A DNA stretch of 37,132 bases, taken from contig JABIAL010000015.1 in assembly GCA_018653315.1 (NCBI GenBank), positions 1 through 37,132 of the forward strand, written 5' to 3'. The stretch's first letter is position 1. Each line of letters starts with the position of its first letter. The notes under the pieces were generated by a model. That model had not been told where the DNA came from. It ran no database searches and saw only the letters and a list, made by a program, of their open reading frames with translations. This DNA comes from a bacterium (lineage in GTDB: Bacteria; Patescibacteriota; Patescibacteriia; UBA1558; GWA2-36-10). This document shows positions 9,062 through 16,372 of this stretch, piece by piece. A program made the translations under genes and the position numbers.

Positions 9062-10627
9062 TTAATCAAACAAATAATCAACATTCAAGACCAAAACCGG
9101 ACGACCATCAGCTGCAACGGCCACAAAACTAACTATCTTATTATTTTTCAATACCTTTGGCGTGCGTTTAATAATAATATCCTCTTCTTTGGTTATCTGT
9201 GGTAAGGGTAACAATATTTTTTTATTATCATGTTTTATAATAGCTAAATTTTGTGTAACTATAGATAATTTCTTAATTTCCAACACCTTAGCCAACGATA
9301 TCAGTGAATATTTAATATTTTTATGGACAAAATTTGTTTGTTTATCAAAAACAATTAGTTTTGGTAAACGTATTATTTTTATAACAGAAGCATTGGGCAA
9401 GGCTAAATAAAAATTACCAATTTGAAAAACTAAACTCCGCAAGACAGATACTGGTAATGGCAATAAAATAGTAAAACGAGCACCTTTATTTTTACTACTA
9501 TCGACTACCACACTTCCTCTTAAATCCTTGACTCTTTTTTGTACTAAACTAAGCCCAACTCCTCTACCTCCTCTGATACTTGTAGTGCTACTAGAAGAAA
9601 AATGGCCATCAAAAATCAATTGTTTGATATCTGATAGTTTCATTTCTTTACTTTGAGCGGTGGTTATTATCTTTTTCTTTAAGGCAATAGCTAAAATTTC
9701 CTGCCAATCAATGCCTTGTCCATTATCAGCAACTACTATTTTAACAGAATCATTGACTATTTCTGTCTGCACAATAATTTGACCATCTTTTTGCTTAGTA
9801 GTAATCCCATGTACCATTGCGTTGCGTAATAACTGAACAATAATATCTATCATATCATCCAAGATAGTTTTATCTAGAGACAAACCATTATCCTCAATAA
9901 TCAAATTAACATTTTTCTTCTCTGCTTTAGCTAACTCTCTGACTAAGCGGGGCAAAGGTGAAAAAATTTGAGCCAAAGACATTGTCCTTAATTCTTTAAC
10001 TTCACGACGTAAATCAGCAACTATTCTATCTATCTCTAGACAAGATTTAGTAGAATCAGGATCATGAGATATTAAACATTGCAAATTCATTTTAGCTACA
10101 AAGAGAGAATCAACGATCCTTTGTAGTTTGTCCAGACGATCTGTAGGTACTACTATTTCTAATGGAGTATATAAATCAGAACCAGAATGAGTAATATAGC
10201 TCAAAGAAGCTCTGGCTTGTTTTTTAATTTTAGTTTTTGTCTTAGTTGCGTTATTTTTAATAACTTGTTTTAAACTTTTAATATGAATATCTAAATTAGC
10301 CTCTTTCCCTTGTGAGATGATGTTCTTTATATTCTTGTCTAATACTTGCAAAGTTTTAAATAAAATATCTAGTACTTTCTCACTAAGCTCTAATTCTTTG
10401 TGTAATAAAGCATAAAAAATATCTTCTGCTAGATGTAAAACTTTGACTGTTTTATTGTATTCCATAGTAGCAGCTGCGCCCTTCATAGAATGAGTAATGC
10501 GTAAAATATCTTCAATTAAATAAAGATCTTTTGAATGTTTTTCCCAAGCTAAGAAAAGATTGGACAATTTTTTTAATTGTTCAACACTTGTGTCAATATA
10601 AAAAGTTTTATATTTATTATTTGGCAT
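9062..10627 (-). CDS. cheA: CheA-type chemotaxis histidine kinase
   Basis: This is a 521-residue protein with the CheA order. P1 Hpt occupies residues 1-110 with phospho-His H46 in THSMKGAAATM; a Lys-rich linker covers 110-155, with no recognisable P2 CheY-binding domain. P3 dimerisation follows at 155-217. P4 ATPase spans about 218-388, with N-box QLLRNAMVHG (265-274), G1 DNGQGID (301-307) and G2 GGRGVGL (353-359). A CheW-like P5 runs from 390 to 521. It should phosphorylate the response regulator encoded 2 nt downstream. The length is short compared with E. coli CheA (654 aa), mostly because P2 is missing. The ATG at 10627 lies inside the end of the upstream cheW-like gene (11-nt overlap). 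Confidence 0.93.
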   Translation of the reverse strand: MPNNKYKTFYIDTSVEQLKKLSNLFLAWEKHSKDLYLIEDILRITHSMKGAAATMEYNKTVKVLHLAEDIFYALLHKELELSEKVLDILFKTLQVLDKNIKNIISQGKEANLDIHIKSLKQVIKNNATKTKTKIKKQARASLSYITHSGSDLYTPLEIVVPTDRLDKLQRIVDSLFVAKMNLQCLISHDPDSTKSCLEIDRIVADLRREVKELRTMSLAQIFSPLPRLVRELAKAEKKNVNLIIEDNGLSLDKTILDDMIDIIVQLLRNAMVHGITTKQKDGQIIVQTEIVNDSVKIVVADNGQGIDWQEILAIALKKKIITTAQSKEMKLSDIKQLIFDGHFSSSSTTSIRGGRGVGLSLVQKRVKDLRGSVVVDSSKNKGARFTILLPLPVSVLRSLVFQIGNFYLALPNASVIKIIRLPKLIVFDKQTNFVHKNIKYSLISLAKVLEIKKLSIVTQNLAIIKHDNKKILLPLPQITKEEDIIIKRTPKVLKNNKIVSFVAVAADGRPVLVLNVDYLFD

Positions 10628-11030
10628 CCAAATTAATATCCTTTAACACTGGTTTCACCTCTAAAACCTTAATCTTTTTCTTATTAACTAAAATATATTC
10701 TTTCAAAATATCTTGAGTTCTACTCTTATTCAATATTGCGCTCACTATATCTCCAGCTGATTTAATAATCCAGCCATAATAGTGATGGTCAAATTTGACC
10801 ATAGCACACTTTTCATTGCTATTTTTTGTCATTAAAGTAAAAATTTTAGCAGTATCTAATAGAGTTACAAGATGACCATTATGATAAGTAAAACCAATGA
10901 TGCGCTTGTCCATCTGTGGAATAGGTGTGATTTGTCGAATATGAAAAAAATGATAACTACTAGACAAAGGTACAGCGTATTGTTGTCCATCGACATTGAC
11001 TAAAATAAATTTTTGTTTTTTATTAGGCAT
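10617..11030 (-). CDS. cheW: CheW-like coupling protein
   Basis: This is a 137-residue single CheW domain (KQKFILVNVDGQQYAVPL at the start; IGFTYHNGHLVTLLDTAKIF, the signature of the second half). It should bridge the receptor encoded at 11032-12171 and the CheA P5 domain in a signalling array. I chose the ATG at 11030-11028, one base after the receptor gene's stop; an in-frame start 36 nt further upstream would lie inside the receptor gene and add residues not typical of CheW. It overlaps cheA by 11 nt. The sequence is divergent but the length and hydrophobic pattern fit. Confidence 0.88.
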   Translation of the reverse strand: MPNKKQKFILVNVDGQQYAVPLSSSYHFFHIRQITPIPQMDKRIIGFTYHNGHLVTLLDTAKIFTLMTKNSNEKCAMVKFDHHYYGWIIKSAGDIVSAILNKSRTQDILKEYILVNKKKIKVLEVKPVLKDINLDAK

Positions 11031-11031
11031 A

Positions 11032-12171
11032 TTATTTTGATCCCAACAAAGATGATAAGCTATCAATCACTCGCTGTAAATTATTAAATGATCGATTTAA
11101 AGTACCAATTGCATAGACCTGTTTTTTTACTGAATTACTTACTTGATTAATATTTTTTGACAAATTCTTGCTATCCTTATCAAGTATAGTAGTAGTACTA
11201 TCGATTTTTTCTATGCTTTGGCGAACATCTTTAGTCTCTTGATCAATAATTTTAATATCTTGACAAATATCTTTAGTTTGTTTACTAATTTTAGTCAAAA
11301 AATTTATAGTCTGTCCAATAGTGGTAATATTTTTATCTGCCGAGCCTTGTTTATTAACCGCTCTTTGCTGGCTTTGTTTTAATTGCCTTTGCATATCTTC
11401 GGTCAATCCTTGAATATTAACAGCTACCTGCTGACCAACAGAATTAAGTTGTCGTATTTGACCTACTAAACTACTAAATTCTTCAGAATCTGCTGTTTTA
11501 TGAGCCTCAACAGCTGTATTTAGACTCAAATAATGAGCCAAATCTGCCATTGATGCTACTCGCTGAGCAATAAACTGTATTTTATCGGTATAAGCATCTA
11601 AGGCCACGTAAAGCTTCTGATTATCAGTAGATAATTGTTTTATCACTACTAGACTATCTAGAGCACTTTGTGATTTATTCTCACTATTTGTGGCCAAATT
11701 ATCTATCATTACTGTGCTTTGAGCTGTTTTGTTTATTTTGTTAGCAATTTGTTTGATAGAACTTTTTATTTCTGTACCAGTCTGATTATTAACCTTAAAA
11801 CCTGTCTGACAACTTTTTATATTTAACGACAATACTTCAATATTCTCTTTGTTATCTTTGTTAATATTGCTGAGATTATTTAAAGATTTTTTAAAAGTTT
11901 TAATAATTTTTCTTATCTCTACGATTTGCTCTTGAACAACACCATGATTAGGTAGGTTGATTTTACGAGCAGCAATAATAGCTAAAATAATAACTGAGGC
12001 TATGGTAAATACAAGCGATAATACAATTTTATCTATAGCTAAATAAAATAAATTTAAATCTTTAGCGATAACTGACCAAAAAATAGCTAATATAATAGCT
12101 GTGGTAAGCAAGGCCACGATTAAAAACCAAGCAATAAAGCGCCAATAAATTTTATTTTTGCTAATATACAT
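11032..12171 (-). CDS. Methyl-accepting chemotaxis-type receptor without external sensor domain
   Basis: This is a 379-residue protein. There are two transmembrane helices (about 11-34 and 47-68) separated by a loop of only about a dozen residues, so no ligand-binding ectodomain. A long Gln/Asn/Lys-rich coiled coil follows. The hairpin tip is recognisable at about 205-245: VASMADLAHYLSLNTAVEAHK followed by FSSLVGQIRQL, which parallels the family pattern IA-x-QTNLLALNAAIEAARAG ... FAVVA-x-EVRKLA but is strongly diverged. The ATG at 12171 is preferred over a TTG at 12192 because an AGCAGG sequence lies about 10 nt upstream of it. This is the first gene of the pilus operon. It may sense through the membrane or through partner proteins such as the pilus machinery. 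No cheR or cheB is present in the window. Confidence 0.87.
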   Translation of the reverse strand: MYISKNKIYWRFIAWFLIVALLTTAIILAIFWSVIAKDLNLFYLAIDKIVLSLVFTIASVIILAIIAARKINLPNHGVVQEQIVEIRKIIKTFKKSLNNLSNINKDNKENIEVLSLNIKSCQTGFKVNNQTGTEIKSSIKQIANKINKTAQSTVMIDNLATNSENKSQSALDSLVVIKQLSTDNQKLYVALDAYTDKIQFIAQRVASMADLAHYLSLNTAVEAHKTADSEEFSSLVGQIRQLNSVGQQVAVNIQGLTEDMQRQLKQSQQRAVNKQGSADKNITTIGQTINFLTKISKQTKDICQDIKIIDQETKDVRQSIEKIDSTTTILDKDSKNLSKNINQVSNSVKKQVYAIGTLNRSFNNLQRVIDSLSSLLGSK

Positions 12172-12218
12172 AGCGTGAATACCTGCTAACAATTTAATGA
12201 AATCATTAGTAAGTTTTT

Positions 12219-12238
12219 CCTGCCTGCCGGCAGGCAGG
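12219..12238. repeat. Perfect 20-bp GC-rich palindrome
   Basis: The sequence cctgcctgccggcaggcagg is exactly self-complementary and 80% G+C in a roughly 30% G+C window. It lies in the 5' leader of the chemosensory/pilus operon, between a terminator hairpin and the receptor start codon. Its composition suggests a dispersed repeat or a strong RNA hairpin rather than a protein operator. Confidence 0.85.
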
Positions 12239-12271
12239 TATTTGTTAGTTTGTTATTTTATTTAAAATAAA

Positions 12272-12303
12272 ATAATAAGGTAAGAAAACTCTTACCTTAT
12301 TAT
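12272..12303 (-). terminator. Hairpin terminator after the O-antigen-ligase-like genes
   Basis: Arms 12272-12285 (ataataaggtaaga) and 12290-12303 form a perfect 14-bp stem with a 4-nt loop. On the minus strand the stem is followed by a T-rich run (tattttatttt). It lies about 30 nt after the stop of the gene at 12334-14190 and should separate it from the pilus operon. Confidence 0.7.
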
Positions 12304-12326
12304 AACATATTTACGTGATGAAACAA
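12299..12326 (-). promoter_or_regulatory. Candidate promoter for the chemosensory/pilus operon
   Basis: On the minus strand TTGTTT (12326-12321) and TATAAT (12304-12299) are spaced by 16 bp. The -10 box overlaps the outer edge of the terminator stem, so a transcript starting here would carry a 5' leader of about 120 nt containing most of the hairpin and the GC palindrome. This is a weak -35; the assignment is tentative. Confidence 0.35.
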
Positions 12327-12333
12327 AGAGTAA

Positions 12334-14190
12334 TTAATTTTCTATAACACTTTGTAATAATTTTAATTTTTCTTCTGTTTCTACAATCTCAGGAAATCGC
12401 AAATAATTATCTTGCAAAAGCTCTAGGGCTATTTGCAGATATTCTTGAGCACGATCTTCATCTAACCAGGACAATTGATAATAAGCTTGAGCTAAATTAT
12501 ATATAACATCCGGACGATAGTCTGGTGTTAACTTAAATATAATATCCTGATAATAACCAATTGCTTTTTCGATATCATCTTGAGACGAATTTAAAGTACC
12601 CAGGGCTAAGTAATTATTAGCTATAAGATAATGTAATTTAGCATTCAGAAGATGCTGTTGACTAGCTTGAGCTGCATAAAATGAAACTAAATTATGGCCA
12701 ATATATTTTTCTTCAAGATTCCAATCATCATTAACTATAGTTTGCATCAAAACTAAACTCATATCTTGTTGGTAAGCTGGTGCAAGTTTAGAAATTTTAT
12801 CGGCACTTTGCACTATTTGCAACATTGATCTATTTTGATCATGATGAATTATTTGAATATTTTTTAATTGCCAATTAGCCAACATCGGCTTATAAAATAA
12901 AAAGAAAGCTAAAATAATAAATAAAATCAAACTTATTATTAAACGTAGATAAGATTTATAAATTTTAAACTTTTGTCCTCGGTGACTAAGATAATAAATA
13001 AAGGCTAGATAAATAAAATAAACCAACAACGATACAATGGTATCAAAATTAAAAAATAAAAAGATAGCATTAGCAAATAAACCCAAACCTAGTAACAGTC
13101 GTATTTGGCTAGCATTGCGTTTTAATTTAATTTTCTTTAAATAAATAAATGGTAAAGCTAAGAATATTAGATAGGCTAAAAATCCAATAACACCACCTTC
13201 AACCAAATAATCTACATACTGATTATGTGCTTTATCAAACCACATTCTGGTACCACTACCTTTATAAATATCTAAATCAAGATATTTATTAAATGGGATA
13301 TCAAAATTATTTCTCCCCCATCCTAAAAATGGCTTATCTTGCCAACCAATAAAACCAGACTGCCATGCTACTAACCTGGTTTCTATAGTGGTATCTGTGA
13401 AACTATAATTGGTAAAACGATTAGATAGATTATTTATGCCAACAAGAATTATTATTATTAACAAAAACGCCAAAGCAATACTTTGCAATCTCTTCTTTTT
13501 CCAAAAATGTATTATAAAATAAACACCACAAATAAATAAAGAAATAGCCAAGCTTAAAAAAGCAGCTCTAGATTGAGTTGCTAAAATAGCTGGTATGCTA
13601 AAAATAGCTATGCTAAAATGGATCGATTTAAAACGGCGATCAAAATAAACCAAAACTAGACTCAAGAAAAAGCTTAATAATAAATAGTGAGCTAAAAAAT
13701 TAGCATTACCAATCAAAGCAAAAACTCTACCTGCTTTTTCATCGGCAAATACTGACCAATTAAACATTTGTCCCCAAGACCAAATAATAGTAGCGAGCAC
13801 TACTAACTGATGAATACGCAAAAATTTCAGCCACTGCTTTTTCTTATTAAAAGCCAAAATAAGACCAAAGAAAAATGGTAACCACCACAAAAAATACAAT
13901 AAACCATCCATCCGCTGCCAATCTCCCCACCAACTTTTGATCGGGTCAGTACTAAATAAATTAATTGCTAAGATAATTATAAAAAACAAAATAATCACCT
14001 GTATAAAACGAGACTTCCAAAAATCTTTCTTAGCTGGCAAATAAAAAATAACCAACGGTAAACTGATTAAAATAAAAAATATCAGCCAAAAATACTTCCC
14101 AGTAATATATGGCTGATAAAAACCTAAATGCAAAAAAATAGGGATAAATAGAGTAAATGTTAATAAATACTGAAAAATCTTCTCCTTCAT
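12334..14190 (-). CDS. O-antigen ligase/polymerase-type membrane protein (Wzy_C) with TPR-like tail
   Basis: This is a 618-residue protein. About a dozen hydrophobic helices span residues 1-440. Family landmarks are SRAAF (207-211), RLVAW (272-276), KPFLGWGRNNF (286-296) and FDKAHNQYVDYLVEGGVIGF (318-337), where the Arg and His of the large external loop are the conserved catalytic region of Wzy_C ligases. Residues about 450-618 are soluble, with TPR-like helices (AKLHYLIANNYLALG, VIYNLAQAYYQLSWLDEDRAQEYL). Such enzymes transfer or polymerise lipid-linked glycans outside the membrane; the family also includes pilin O-oligosaccharyltransferases (PglL/PilO). It is a paralogue of the gene 6 nt upstream. 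The exact acceptor is unknown. Confidence 0.85.
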   Translation of the reverse strand: MKEKIFQYLLTFTLFIPIFLHLGFYQPYITGKYFWLIFFILISLPLVIFYLPAKKDFWKSRFIQVIILFFIIILAINLFSTDPIKSWWGDWQRMDGLLYFLWWLPFFFGLILAFNKKKQWLKFLRIHQLVVLATIIWSWGQMFNWSVFADEKAGRVFALIGNANFLAHYLLLSFFLSLVLVYFDRRFKSIHFSIAIFSIPAILATQSRAAFLSLAISLFICGVYFIIHFWKKKRLQSIALAFLLIIIILVGINNLSNRFTNYSFTDTTIETRLVAWQSGFIGWQDKPFLGWGRNNFDIPFNKYLDLDIYKGSGTRMWFDKAHNQYVDYLVEGGVIGFLAYLIFLALPFIYLKKIKLKRNASQIRLLLGLGLFANAIFLFFNFDTIVSLLVYFIYLAFIYYLSHRGQKFKIYKSYLRLIISLILFIILAFFLFYKPMLANWQLKNIQIIHHDQNRSMLQIVQSADKISKLAPAYQQDMSLVLMQTIVNDDWNLEEKYIGHNLVSFYAAQASQQHLLNAKLHYLIANNYLALGTLNSSQDDIEKAIGYYQDIIFKLTPDYRPDVIYNLAQAYYQLSWLDEDRAQEYLQIALELLQDNYLRFPEIVETEEKLKLLQSVIEN

Positions 14191-14196
14191 AAAAGA

Positions 14197-16299
14197 TTAT
14201 TTAAGATAACTATCTATGACATTAACAATATCAAATAATTCCTGAGTCTGCGCTTGATAAGCTATATTATTTAATCTAGCTATTTCACTATCGTCAAAAG
14301 TCCTATTTATTTTATCCATATTTAATACGGACAAATCATCTAATATATTTGCTAACAAAACTACATCTTTTTCAAAGAAGGCAACTTTCATCAGATTCCA
14401 ATAAACGCCATTAACCCACGGAGATAAATCAACTAGTTCTTGTGCTGTTTTTCTAGCCTCTACTATATTACCTTGTGCTAGATAAGAATCAGTCAAGCTT
14501 AAATAAATATCTGGTCGTTGTGGCGCTAAATTGTGTAACTTTTCTAGTAAAGCTAAATTTTTATCTAGAAAACTTGGATCAAATTGAGCAAAATTATAAT
14601 AAAAATTTGCCAAAAATAAATTAGCACGAACATCTTCTGGATAACGATTAGACACTTCCTCCATGTATACTTTAGTTAAATAAAACACCTTATCCTTAGC
14701 TGGACCAGCCACATCTGGTCTAGAGATAACTCCCATAGCCAAACGATACAGATTATCCACCTTTTCTTTATCGCCAATAAAAGACAACTCCCATGACCTT
14801 TGCCATTTGTCTAGTGCTTGATTCATTTGATTTTCTGTCACAGACATTGAGCTAGTTTTTATCGACTCGACCAACATTAAGTTTGATCTTAATGGTTTAA
14901 CAACGAATAAATTAGTCACAAATAAAAATCCTGCGATACAAAATAAGGCCACTAATTTTTTAGGCACCTGTTTTCTACCCTCAAAAAAATGCCATTCTTT
15001 ATCTCCAACAAATAAAAATCCTAAAATTAAATATAAAATAACATTAGTATTTAAACTATCAAAAATAAATAAATCATGAAACAAAAAGCTCAGTAAAAAA
15101 CTAATCCACAAAAAAGGTATTAACCACTGCTGATCTTTTTTATATTTTCTATACAAACGTCTAATTGAATAAATAAATACGGAAAGATATAAGATCAAAC
15201 CCAATATTCCACTTTGCACAAGATGTTGCATTAAAATATTATGTGGCCGATCAAACCAAATCTCTGAACCCAGAGTATGAAATATCTCAATCGGAAAATA
15301 TTTATTAAAAACATATTGAAAATTTTCTTCCCCCCAGCCTAAAATTGGTTTTTCAGCTACACCAGAAAAACTATTACGCCAAATCATCAAACGAGATTGA
15401 GCAGTGGTATCAGTCAAGGAAATATTAGCCACTTTACCAAGCATCGGCACTTTTTTTACCCAATTACTATCTTGCTGTGCAAATAATAAACTTAAAAATA
15501 ATATACCCGCTATAAAAACAGCTAGAATACCATAATACCAGCGATTTCTCTTTTTTCTTTCAAAATATAAATAAAAAATGCCAAATAAAAATATAAAAAG
15601 TAATAAGCCTAAAAACGCACCTCTGGTATGCGTACTTAATAAAATAAACACAAATAAAATAGAACTAATTATATAAAAAATTCTAATCCATAATTGCTTA
15701 TTATTAACAAATAAATAAGCTAACAAAACTATATGAATCATCATATATGAACCAACATAGGCCGCATTACCTAAAGTAGAAGTTAAGCGAACCCCGCCAG
15801 ATGATTCTATTACAAAATCTAATCCCAATCTTTGACCAACCGCTACTAAGGCTACAAACCAAGCAGATAACAATGAAACATGAAAAAATAGGTGCCAATC
15901 TTTTTTGTTTGGTAACACACCAATTAAAACAACTAAATACAAAATAATATGCAGCCAATTTAATAAGCCGTCCATTCTTTCAAAATTACTCCAGAAACTA
16001 AAACCAAAATTTTGTCCAAATAAACTTGAGATTGTAAAACTTATTACAAAAAATACTAAAAACCAAAAACCTTTATTAAACTTTGGCCTCAAATCTTTAT
16101 GCAACCAAGCTAAATATAGATAAATGAAAAAAATTATCTCGACAATAAACCTAAATAAAAAATTACGAGGAGCAATAAAAGGGAAGTAAAAATCCGACAA
16201 AACTACTAATGGTAAAAATAAAATGAGCCCTAGCCCAATCTTTACAATGATTAATAAATAGTCATTATAATCATTATATTTACGAAAAAAATGTGACAT
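14197..16299 (-). CDS. O-antigen ligase/polymerase-type membrane protein (Wzy_C) with TPR tail
   Basis: This is a 700-residue paralogue of the downstream gene, with the same landmarks: TRGAF (225-229), TDTTAQSRLMIWR (296-308), KPILGWGEENF (317-327) and FDRPHNILMQHLVQSGILG (349-367). Helices fill residues 15-470. The C-terminal ~220 residues include a clear TPR-like pair (RPDIYLSLTDSYLAQGNIVEARKTAQELVDLSP). It is first in a two-gene minus-strand operon driven from the divergent promoter region 16300-16372. It probably acts on undecaprenyl-linked glycan at the outer face of the membrane, as ligase, polymerase or pilin glycosyltransferase; these cannot be told apart by sequence alone. Confidence 0.85.
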   Translation of the reverse strand: MSHFFRKYNDYNDYLLIIVKIGLGLILFLPLVVLSDFYFPFIAPRNFLFRFIVEIIFFIYLYLAWLHKDLRPKFNKGFWFLVFFVISFTISSLFGQNFGFSFWSNFERMDGLLNWLHIILYLVVLIGVLPNKKDWHLFFHVSLLSAWFVALVAVGQRLGLDFVIESSGGVRLTSTLGNAAYVGSYMMIHIVLLAYLFVNNKQLWIRIFYIISSILFVFILLSTHTRGAFLGLLLFIFLFGIFYLYFERKKRNRWYYGILAVFIAGILFLSLLFAQQDSNWVKKVPMLGKVANISLTDTTAQSRLMIWRNSFSGVAEKPILGWGEENFQYVFNKYFPIEIFHTLGSEIWFDRPHNILMQHLVQSGILGLILYLSVFIYSIRRLYRKYKKDQQWLIPFLWISFLLSFLFHDLFIFDSLNTNVILYLILGFLFVGDKEWHFFEGRKQVPKKLVALFCIAGFLFVTNLFVVKPLRSNLMLVESIKTSSMSVTENQMNQALDKWQRSWELSFIGDKEKVDNLYRLAMGVISRPDVAGPAKDKVFYLTKVYMEEVSNRYPEDVRANLFLANFYYNFAQFDPSFLDKNLALLEKLHNLAPQRPDIYLSLTDSYLAQGNIVEARKTAQELVDLSPWVNGVYWNLMKVAFFEKDVVLLANILDDLSVLNMDKINRTFDDSEIARLNNIAYQAQTQELFDIVNVIDSYLK

Positions 16300-16317
16300 A
16301 AAAAAATATTTATTTTA

Positions 16318-16347
16318 TTGACAAATTATAGCTATTTCTATTATAAT
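16318..16347 (+). promoter_or_regulatory. Promoter of the plus-strand glycan initiation operon
   Basis: Consensus TTGACA (16318-16323) and TATAAT (16342-16347) are separated by 18 bp, with the first gene starting 25 nt after the -10 box. Both boxes are perfect matches to the sigma-70 consensus. Confidence 0.8.
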
Positions 16348-16368
16348 ATAAAATATTTACTAAGACAA
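16340..16368 (-). promoter_or_regulatory. Promoter of the Wzy_C pair, overlapping the divergent promoter
   Basis: On the minus strand TTGTCT (16368-16363) and TATAAT (16345-16340) are spaced 17 bp. The -10 box overlaps the -10 of the plus-strand promoter, so the two polymerases would compete for the same DNA. Confidence 0.6.
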
Positions 16369-16372
16369 ATCT

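Noticed and set aside
11031-11066. Longer start for the CheW-like protein
   Set aside because: It would add 12 residues lying inside the receptor gene; the ATG at 11030 immediately follows the receptor stop and begins at the usual CheW N-terminus.
12219-12238. Terminator of the upstream gene
   Set aside because: The palindrome is followed by only a short A/T run and a better hairpin with a T-rich tail lies nearer the upstream stop codon.
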